A stretch of 6,642 bases of DNA from contig JALNVJ010000090.1 of assembly GCA_023227645.1 (NCBI GenBank), positions 1 through 6,642 on the forward strand. The letters run 5' to 3'. Shown one piece after another: positions 1 to 5,349 of this stretch. A model generated the notes under the pieces. That model ran no database searches. It had not been told where the DNA came from and was given only the letters and a program-made list of their open reading frames with translations. The position numbers were made by a program, and so were the translations under genes. Source of the DNA: Bacteroidales bacterium (GTDB taxonomy: Bacteria > Bacteroidota > Bacteroidia > Bacteroidales > P3). Each line of letters starts with the position of its first letter. The stretch's first letter is position 1.

Positions 1-1
1 A

Positions 2-346
2 AATACCCCAACAATCTATTATTTCCCTAACGAAACATATTTAACAAGAGGAGTCTATGGAGAGTTTCCTGCTAAATTCTACGGATGGAAATTCAATTAC
101 TATCTACCCCTAGCCTACCCCGACCTAGCAATTGGCAAGCTCCTATACATACAAAGACTAACAGCAAGAGCATTCTTCGACTTTGGATATTTCGATAATA
201 AATACCTAAGCAGTATAGGCTCATACCTACAAATAGACTTTAATGCACTCAGAATACAATACCCAATAAATATCGGCATACAATTCGGCTATGTACCCCA
301 AAACAAAGACTATTTTGCCAATTTGATATTCTATTTAAATATGTAG
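2..346 (+). CDS. C-terminal end of an outer-membrane beta-barrel protein (5' end outside window)
   Basis: The frame is open from base 2 to the TAG at 344-346, giving the last 114 residues of a longer protein. The visible part alternates polar and hydrophobic residues and is rich in Tyr, Phe and Gly (for example FFDFGYF, YLQIDFNAL, IQFGY, LIFYLNM), as expected for the closing strands of a transmembrane beta barrel. The stretch YYLPLAYPDLAIGKLLYIQRL followed by a short loop and FFDFGYF resembles, from memory, the barrel end of Bacteroidota proteins annotated as TolB/WD40-like or surface-antigen proteins; that family link is inference. It ends in Met rather than the usual terminal Phe. Leucine codon use is odd: 8 of 13 Leu codons are CTA and Ile is mostly ATA, unlike the TTA-dominated ATPase at 4193. 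Function cannot be assigned without the N-terminal part. Confidence 0.65.
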   Translation, partial: NTPTIYYFPNETYLTRGVYGEFPAKFYGWKFNYYLPLAYPDLAIGKLLYIQRLTARAFFDFGYFDNKYLSSIGSYLQIDFNALRIQYPINIGIQFGYVPQNKDYFANLIFYLNM

Positions 347-352
347 GAAACT

Positions 353-371
353 TAGATTAAAGTTTAATCTA
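353..371 (+). other. Short palindromic stem-loop just after the barrel gene
   Basis: TAGATTAAA (353-361) and TTTAATCTA (363-371) are perfect complements around one G, so a 6-7 bp AT-rich hairpin with a 3-5 nt loop could form 7 nt after the TAG stop. No T-run follows on the plus strand, so it is at best a weak terminator or 3'-end-stabilising hairpin for the upstream gene. The rest of the gap to 440 shows no convincing gene. Confidence 0.35.
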
Positions 372-440
372 TCTCTTGCCTATATGAAGCTATAGCATCA
401 TCAAAGGATGAATACTTAATCATTTTATTAAAGAGTTGTG

Positions 441-484
441 TAAAAAAAGAAAACCCTCTAACAAATTAATGTTTCGAGGGTTTT
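441..484 (-). terminator. Intrinsic terminator of the tRNA-Gly/tRNA-Leu unit
   Basis: The arms at 476-484 and 450-458 are a perfect 9-bp inverted repeat (GAGGGTTTT/AAAACCCTC on the plus strand, read right to left for the minus transcript). An inner 3-bp GTT/AAC stem is possible. On the minus strand the stem is followed by a T-rich run (450-442). It starts 5 nt after the 3' end of tRNA-Leu, so it ends the tRNA transcript and any mutS read-through. Read on the plus strand, the tail after the stem is only four T, so termination in that direction is less likely. Confidence 0.85.
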
Positions 485-488
485 GAAG

Positions 489-573
489 TACTCCGAGCGG
501 GACTTGAACCCGCACGAGCGCAATGCTCACAGGATTTTAAGTCCTGCGTGTCTACCAATTCCACCATCAGAGC
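489..573 (-). tRNA. tRNA-Leu (anticodon TAA)
   Basis: Read on the minus strand, the 85-nt cloverleaf has acceptor GCTCTGA (573-567) pairing with TCGGAGT (two G-T wobbles), discriminator A at 489, anticodon stem CAGGA/TCCTG around loop CTTAAAA with anticodon TAA, a long class II variable arm with a GAGC/GCTC stem, and T arm GCGGG-TTCAAGT-CCCGC. The long variable arm and the D-arm GGTGGAATTGGTAGACAC are typical of leucine tRNAs. CCA is not encoded (CTTC follows), so it must be added enzymatically. The gene lies 14 nt after tRNA-Gly and shares its promoter and terminator. Confidence 0.97.
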
Positions 574-587
574 GACTTTCTTTTCAG

Positions 588-660
588 AGCGAAAGACGAG
601 ACTCGAACTCGCGACCCCAACCTTGGCAAGGTTGTGCTCTACCAACTGAGCTACTTTCGC
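588..660 (-). tRNA. tRNA-Gly (anticodon GCC)
   Basis: Read on the minus strand, the 73-nt cloverleaf has acceptor GCGAAAG/CTTTCGC, discriminator T at 588, D arm GCTC-AGTTGGTA-GAGC, anticodon stem CAACC/GGTTG around loop TTGCCAA (anticodon GCC), and T arm GCGAG-TTCGAGT-CTCGT. CCA is not encoded. It is the first gene of the two-tRNA unit, with its own promoter 14 nt upstream, and it decodes GGC and GGT glycine codons. Confidence 0.97.
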
Positions 661-674
661 TTGATTTGAGTGTG

Positions 675-705
675 CAAAATTACTAAGTTTTTTCTTTCTA
701 CCAAA
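675..705 (-). promoter_or_regulatory. Promoter of the tRNA-Gly/tRNA-Leu unit
   Basis: On the minus strand TTTG (705-702) is followed after exactly 19 nt by TAATTTTG (682-675), matching the Bacteroidota primary sigma pattern TTTG / TAnnTTTG. The -7 box ends 14 nt before the first base of tRNA-Gly, so the 5' leader removed by RNase P would be only a few bases. The -33 box lies 5 nt beyond the mutS stop codon, so the two units abut without an intervening terminator. Confidence 0.85.
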
Positions 706-710
706 TTATT

Positions 711-3317
711 TTATACTTTTTCTATTAATTTTTTTATATTATTTAGCTTCATCAACGCTTCCATTGGTGTAAGGTTGTCAATATCTGTATTTAAGATATC
801 TTCTTTTATTTCTAAGAGCAATGGGTCGTCAAGTTGAATAAAACTTAATTGGTATGGGTCGTCTTGCTTTAAATTGGGTTTGGTTTTTATTTTGTTTTGG
901 TTAGGCTTCTGTCTTTTTTCCAATATCTCTAACATTTCTTCAGCTTCGTCTAATACTTTTTTGGGCATACCTGCTAGTCTAGCCACATGAATACCAAAAC
1001 TTTGAGAGCTACCTCCTTTTGCAATCTTTCTTAGGAATATTATTTGTTTACCTATTTCCTTAACTGTTACATGTAAGTTTTTTATCCGTTCATAGGTTTC
1101 CGCCATATCATTTAACTCGTGGTAATGGGTTGCAAAGAGTACCTTAGCTCTATGATTTGGATTGTCGTGTATATAAGAAGCTATTGACCAAGCTATCGAA
1201 ACTCCATCGTATGTACTAGTTCCTCGTCCTATCTCGTCTAAAAGCACAAGAGATCTATCAGAAAGGTTATTTAATATGCTGGCTGTTTCGTTCATCTCAA
1301 CCATAAACGTACTCTCTCCTGATGAAATATTGTCGGAAGCTCCTACTCTTGTAAAGATTTTATCTACTATACCAATATCGGCGCTCTTAGCAGGAACGAA
1401 ACTACCAATTTGAGCCATTAATACTATCAAAGCATTTTGACGAAGATAAGCACTCTTTCCTGACATATTAGGTCCTGTAATTATTCCTATTTGTTGGCTA
1501 TCCTTATCTAAATACAAATCGTTTGAGATATAAGGCTCACCCTTTGGGAGCATCTTCTCTATAACAGGATGCCTTCCTTCTACTATTTTTATTGAAAACT
1601 CATCGTTTATTGTTGGTCGAACATAATTGTTTTCTATGGCAATTTCTGCAAATGATAATAAGCAGTCAAATTCTGATATTATACCCGAATTTTTTTGTAG
1701 TATCTTAATATAGGGAATAAGCTCCAATAGCAAATTATTATATGCCTTAGTTTCTATCTCCAATATCTTTGACTCGGCGCCAAGTATCTTGGTCTCATAT
1801 TCTTTTAACTCCTCGGTAATATATCTTTCGGCATTGGTTAGGGTCTGCTTCCTTATCCACTCCACTGGCACCTTATCTTTATGGGAATTTGTTACCTCAA
1901 GATAATACCCAAATACATTATTAAATCCTATTTTAAGAGATGTTATATTTGTTTTAAGAATCTCTCTTTCTTGTAGCTTTTGGAGATAAGTCTTGCCATG
2001 AGTTGCTAAATCCCTAAGCTCATCAAGCTCTGAATCGAAACCTTTTGCAATAACTCCACCCTTAGAAACTGCATTGGGCGCATCATCGGAAAGAGTTTTT
2101 ATTATATTATCTATCAAACCTTGACATATATCTAAACCCTCTGCCTTCTCAAGTTCCTTTATACCCTTGCTAATAGTTTTTATCTGATCTATTTCTACTA
2201 AGACATTCTTTAGATGCACTAATTCATTGGGCATAATCCTACCGTAAGCAGCTTTGGCTGTCATACGTTCAAGGTCACCAATCTTCTTTATGCTTTCACC
2301 AAAGCTATAAGCAATCTCCTCATTATTTACAAAATAACTCACAAGATCTTGGCGTAAGTGAATCTCCAATTTATCTACAAGAGGCAGTAATATCCAACGC
2401 TGAAGAAGCCTTGAACCCATATTCGATTTTGTCTTATTAAGTACTGAAATAAGGGTGGCTGAGTTTTGATGTGGGGAATGTACTAATTCTAAATTGGATA
2501 TTGTAAACTTATCTAGCCATACATAATTATTATTGTTCAATCTCGATAGATTTTGAATATGAGATACCGCCCTATGCTCTGTTTCGTTTAAATAGTGAAG
2601 GCATGCTCCTGCTGCAATAATTCCAAGAGGATAATCTTCAATACCAAAACCTTTTATTGAGTTTACTCCAAAATGTTTTTGTAATATATCATTAGAAAAT
2701 TCTTCGGAAAAGACCCAGTCGTCAAATGTATTAGTATAGAAGTCTTTATTAAACTTATCTTGAAAATCTCTTAATCTTTGTTTTTGGATTATAATTTCTT
2801 TTGGAGCTAAAGACTGTATAAGCTTATCCATTTCTTGAGTTCCACCTTGCGAAACATAAAACTCACCCGTACCAATATCCAAAAGAGCTATTCCCACTTG
2901 ATCTTTTTCGTAGTGAATGGCTGCAAGAAAATTATTTTGACTATGGTCAGATGTCTTATCATTATAGGATAATGACGGAGTAACAACCTCAGTTATCCCC
3001 CTCTTAACAATACCTTTAGCCAATTTTGGATCTTCAAGTTGTTCACAGATAGCACATCTCTTGCCGGCCCTTATTAGCTTAGGCAAATAAGTATCGATTG
3101 AGTGGTAGGGAAAACCAGCAAGTTCCAAATCCTTTTGGACGCCATTAGCTCGTTTGGTAAGTGTTATTCCTAGTATTTTTGCTGTTTCAATTGCATCCTG
3201 TCCAAAGGTTTCGTAAAAGTCACCAACACGAAAAAGTAAAATAGCATCAGGGAATTTTACTTTCATAGCGTTGTATTGCATCATTAGTGGGGTAACCCCA
3301 TCAATATTCTTAGCCAC
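711..3317 (-). CDS. mutS: DNA mismatch repair protein MutS
   Basis: MutS is the cytoplasmic dimer that recognises mismatches and small loops and, in its ATP-bound clamp form, recruits MutL. The 868-residue product has the full MutS1 layout. The mismatch-binding domain carries GDFYETF with the wedge Phe34 and Glu36. Connector and lever/clamp domains follow to about residue 560. The ATPase has Walker A GPNMSGKS at 615-622, Walker B LVLLDEIGRGTST with D694-E695, and ATHYHEL with His731. The tail has QLSFI (823-827), at the place of the beta-clamp-binding QxxLF-type motif, and a C-terminal TPMEAL helix (850-855). Length matches the E. coli protein (853). The start is GTG at 3317-3315: an in-frame TAA lies directly before it, and the next ATGs (residues 12-13) would cut into the conserved TPLMMQY motif. 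It has its own promoter and no obvious Shine-Dalgarno. Its stop is 50 nt from tRNA-Gly, with no terminator between. Confidence 0.98.
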   Translation of the reverse strand: MAKNIDGVTPLMMQYNAMKVKFPDAILLFRVGDFYETFGQDAIETAKILGITLTKRANGVQKDLELAGFPYHSIDTYLPKLIRAGKRCAICEQLEDPKLAKGIVKRGITEVVTPSLSYNDKTSDHSQNNFLAAIHYEKDQVGIALLDIGTGEFYVSQGGTQEMDKLIQSLAPKEIIIQKQRLRDFQDKFNKDFYTNTFDDWVFSEEFSNDILQKHFGVNSIKGFGIEDYPLGIIAAGACLHYLNETEHRAVSHIQNLSRLNNNNYVWLDKFTISNLELVHSPHQNSATLISVLNKTKSNMGSRLLQRWILLPLVDKLEIHLRQDLVSYFVNNEEIAYSFGESIKKIGDLERMTAKAAYGRIMPNELVHLKNVLVEIDQIKTISKGIKELEKAEGLDICQGLIDNIIKTLSDDAPNAVSKGGVIAKGFDSELDELRDLATHGKTYLQKLQEREILKTNITSLKIGFNNVFGYYLEVTNSHKDKVPVEWIRKQTLTNAERYITEELKEYETKILGAESKILEIETKAYNNLLLELIPYIKILQKNSGIISEFDCLLSFAEIAIENNYVRPTINDEFSIKIVEGRHPVIEKMLPKGEPYISNDLYLDKDSQQIGIITGPNMSGKSAYLRQNALIVLMAQIGSFVPAKSADIGIVDKIFTRVGASDNISSGESTFMVEMNETASILNNLSDRSLVLLDEIGRGTSTYDGVSIAWSIASYIHDNPNHRAKVLFATHYHELNDMAETYERIKNLHVTVKEIGKQIIFLRKIAKGGSSQSFGIHVARLAGMPKKVLDEAEEMLEILEKRQKPNQNKIKTKPNLKQDDPYQLSFIQLDDPLLLEIKEDILNTDIDNLTPMEALMKLNNIKKLIEKV

Positions 3318-3356
3318 TTAGTTATTGATTTATTCGTATTTAATATAAAAGAGAAA

Positions 3357-3386
3357 CAAAAATACGATAAAAAAATAAGAAAACAA
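3357..3386 (-). promoter_or_regulatory. mutS promoter
   Basis: On the minus strand TTG (3386-3384) and TATTTTTG (3364-3357) are separated by 19 nt, a full match to the Bacteroidota TTG / TAnnTTTG promoter. Transcription would start near 3350, leaving an AT-rich leader of about 30-35 nt before the GTG at 3317. It lies between the lipoprotein stop and mutS, so mutS need not depend on the lipoprotein promoter. Confidence 0.8.
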
Positions 3387-3445
3387 TATCAATATACCAT
3401 TTTCTTATTCCCTATTAATAATATGAGATTTATTATAAAATCATC

Positions 3446-3868
3446 TTAGTCTTCAAATATATCGAGGATTTCTTCTTTATGAAGAATATAAATAAGATTC
3501 TTATTTTCATCTAATACTTTCATAACGTTATATACACCAAAAGTTAGGTGCTTATTTTTCAGAGAATCGTAAACAAAAAGAGATAACGTAGCATTAGAGT
3601 CAATAGACGCTTTATTATTATCATCTACCTGGATCTTCTCCAAACAAAAGCCTGGATTTTTATCATTGAACCTTTGTATTACTTTTGCTTCTGAATAACC
3701 ACTAACAATATTACCATCATCACTAAGCCAAGCAACCTTAACCCCTTCAACAGATATAGTCGCCTTTTCAGCGATAATCTCTTTACTTTCTTTTTTTGAA
3801 CAAGCAGTAAAGGAAATGGACATTGTAAAAAGAATAATTAATTGTACCCAAACAAAATGCTTTCTCAT
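3446..3868 (-). CDS. Small lipoprotein of unknown function
   Basis: The 140-residue product begins with a type II signal peptide: basic MRKH, a hydrophobic core of about 16 residues, then the lipobox FTAC with the lipidated Cys at residue 23. The mature part is about 118 residues, begins CSKKESKE and is mixed alpha/beta-like and hydrophilic. There is no motif I recognise. The residues after Cys23 are Lys-rich rather than the acidic cluster described as a surface-export signal in some Bacteroidota, so a periplasm-facing lipoprotein is slightly favoured (inference). The ATG at 3868 is supported by the signal peptide and by the promoter upstream. It lies 128 nt upstream of mutS in the same direction but has its own promoter, as does mutS, so a functional link is not implied. 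Confidence 0.85.
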   Translation of the reverse strand: MRKHFVWVQLIILFTMSISFTACSKKESKEIIAEKATISVEGVKVAWLSDDGNIVSGYSEAKVIQRFNDKNPGFCLEKIQVDDNNKASIDSNATLSLFVYDSLKNKHLTFGVYNVMKVLDENKNLIYILHKEEILDIFED

Positions 3869-3924
3869 AACTTTCAGTTTTATATTAAATAATATACTTA
3901 GATAAGAATCAAATCTTTAGACTG

Positions 3925-3955
3925 CAAATATACAATAGAAAACATGGAAAACAAA
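3925..3955 (-). promoter_or_regulatory. Promoter of the lipoprotein gene
   Basis: On the minus strand TTTG (3955-3952) is followed after 19 nt by TATATTTG (3932-3925), a near-perfect Bacteroidota promoter. The expected start near 3918 gives a leader of about 50 nt. The bases just before the ATG (ACTGAAAGTT) are A-rich, with no strong Shine-Dalgarno. Confidence 0.85.
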
Positions 3956-4139
3956 TTAAGTTCCTTCTTTTTTGAATTTTATTTAGGGCTAATGGACTAA
4001 AATAGGTTAAAATCTCTATAACTAAGAAAGCTTATTACTTTTAGAAGCATTTATTATTATGAATAAAAAATTTGCTTTTTTTGTTCAAAACAGACCAAAA
4101 AATGATGAAAAAAAGAAAAAGGAAAGATTTATTATAATA
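3956..4139. other. Intergenic stretch without a supported gene
   Basis: This very AT-rich stretch lies between the divergent promoters of the lipoprotein and the ATPase. It contains an imperfect hairpin (4061-4070 with 4077-4086, one G-T pair) and an A/G-rich tract at about 4087-4128, which may act as an UP-like element upstream of the ATPase promoter. A 34-codon ATG frame (4059-4163) is present but unsupported. No RNA gene is recognised. Confidence 0.5.
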
Positions 4140-4144
4140 ATTTC

Positions 4145-4174
4145 TTGCAAATTTATTTTTTAATCGTAAATTTG
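4145..4174 (+). promoter_or_regulatory. Promoter of the AAA_14/DUF4143 ATPase gene
   Basis: TTG (4145-4147) and TAAATTTG (4167-4174) are 19 nt apart, matching the Bacteroidota promoter. Transcription would begin near 4180, leaving a leader of only about 12 nt before the ATG at 4193. The TTG of the -33 box is also the first codon of a 16-codon in-frame extension of the ATPase. If this promoter is the real one, that extension is not transcribed. Confidence 0.8.
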
Positions 4175-4177
4175 CAA
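4148..4177 (-). promoter_or_regulatory. Mirror promoter on the minus strand in the same palindrome
   Basis: Because the region is a perfect palindrome, the minus strand also reads TTG (4177-4175), 19 nt, TAAATTTG (4155-4148). It would fire leftward from about 4142 toward the lipoprotein promoter. No gene of its own is visible there. The two promoters overlap completely, so RNA polymerase could use only one at a time. Whether it is active is unknown. Confidence 0.4.
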
Positions 4178-4192
4178 GAAATATTAGGTATT

Positions 4193-5341
4193 ATGATTGA
4201 AAGAACATTAAAAACAAAGTTATTGGAGATGAGTTTAAAGTATCCAATTGTAACCTTAACTGGACCTAGACAATCTGGAAAATCCACCCTACTTAGAACT
4301 TCATTTCCTGATTATAAGTATGTTTCGCTTGAAGACCCTGATATGAGATTATTTGCAACAGATGATCCTAGAGGTTTTATTGCTACTTACCCAGATAAAA
4401 CTATTATTGATGAAGCACAAAGAGTTCCTTCCTTATTTTCATATATTCAGTCTCACACCGATTATGAGAATAGAGAAGGGATGTATTTCCTCGCTGGCTC
4501 TCATAATTTCTTACTAATGGAATACATTAACCAATCTTTAGCAGGGAGAACAGCTGTTTTGAAACTTCTGCCTCTTTCTCATAATGAACTAAAATCCTCC
4601 GCAAACCTGCCTTCAACACTTGACGAAGAAATTTTTAAGGGAGGCTATCCCCGTCTTTACGACAAGAATATTCAACCTAGTGATTTTTATCCTTATTACA
4701 TTCAAACCTATGTTGAAAGAGATGTACGTTTAATGAAGAATATTGGGGATTTGAGCAAATTTATACGATTCATAAAATTATGTGCAGGAAGAATTGGTCA
4801 ACTTATAAATATGTCATCATTGGCTAATGATTGTGGCGTAGCAGTATCTACCATTAGTGAATGGCTTTCAGTATTAGAGGCTAGTTATATTTGCTACATT
4901 CTAAAACCAAATCATAATAATTATGCAAAACGACTTGTTAAAACACCTAAACTATATTTCTATGATATTGGGTTAGCCTGTTCTCTTTTAGATATTAAAA
5001 GCATTGAGCAAGTTTCTTCTCATTTTTTACGAGGGGGGTTGTTTGAAAATATTGTAATTAATGAGTTTATCAAAGAATCTTATAATAATGGGACTGAACC
5101 TGATTTAACTTTTTGGCGTGATAGTACTGGGAATGAAGTTGATTTAATTAAAACAAAGAATGGAAAACAATTTGCATTTGAAATAAAATCTAGCGCAACT
5201 TTCTCCCCTGAATTTTTTAAAGGAATAAAGAATTGGTCAAAACTTTCAGGTGCAACGCCAGAAGAATGTTTTGCAATATATAATGGAGATAAAGATATGA
5301 TAACCTCTAATGGGAAGGTTATTAGTTGGAATAATAGGTGA
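4193..5341 (+). CDS. AAA_14/DUF4143 family ATPase
   Basis: From the ATG at 4193 the product is 382 residues, a usual length for this family. The N-terminal P-loop ATPase has Walker A GPRQSGKST (24-32), Walker B TIIDEAQ with D73-E74, an AGSHNF segment (101-106) where relatives usually have TGSQNF, and a conserved LAGR with candidate finger Arg119. A winged-helix-like segment (about 204-237) follows. The C-terminal DUF4143 part carries LFENIVINEF (E285), GNEVDLI (D317) and FEIKSS (E330, K332), the spacing of a PD-(D/E)XK nuclease-like fold. The family is widespread and often multi-copy; its cellular role and substrate are not established. A TTG start at 4145 is rejected because it lies in the -33 box. 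The gene is alone on its strand, faces away from the lipoprotein and converges on the lysozyme-like gene with 8 nt between stops. Its coding strand is G-rich (13 G, 4 C in 5101-5160), unlike the first gene. Confidence 0.93.
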   Translation: MIERTLKTKLLEMSLKYPIVTLTGPRQSGKSTLLRTSFPDYKYVSLEDPDMRLFATDDPRGFIATYPDKTIIDEAQRVPSLFSYIQSHTDYENREGMYFLAGSHNFLLMEYINQSLAGRTAVLKLLPLSHNELKSSANLPSTLDEEIFKGGYPRLYDKNIQPSDFYPYYIQTYVERDVRLMKNIGDLSKFIRFIKLCAGRIGQLINMSSLANDCGVAVSTISEWLSVLEASYICYILKPNHNNYAKRLVKTPKLYFYDIGLACSLLDIKSIEQVSSHFLRGGLFENIVINEFIKESYNNGTEPDLTFWRDSTGNEVDLIKTKNGKQFAFEIKSSATFSPEFFKGIKNWSKLSGATPEECFAIYNGDKDMITSNGKVISWNNR

Positions 5342-5349
5342 AGTTTTAC

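Larger units (their letters stand above)
4140..4182. repeat. 16-bp perfect inverted repeat over the ATPase promoter
   Basis: ATTTCTTGCAAATTTA (4140-4155) and TAAATTTGCAAGAAAT (4167-4182) are exact reverse complements separated by 11 nt (4156-4166). The arms hold both promoter boxes of the ATPase gene and, by symmetry, of a mirror promoter on the minus strand. It could be an operator for a dimeric regulator or a palindrome that accompanies this gene. It lacks a T-run of the kind expected of a terminator. Confidence 0.9.

Noticed and set aside
483..686. 67-codon plus-strand open frame
   Set aside because: It lies entirely over the two minus-strand tRNAs and the tRNA promoter; the apparent protein is a translation of tRNA sequence.
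3418..3436. Possible terminator after the lipoprotein gene
   Set aside because: Only a 6-bp A/T-only stem (ATAATA/TATTAT) with no T-run; too weak to call.
4059..4163. 34-codon plus-strand ATG frame rich in Lys, Phe and Ile
   Set aside because: No promoter or ribosome site, composition explained by the A/T runs, and it ends inside the palindrome loop.
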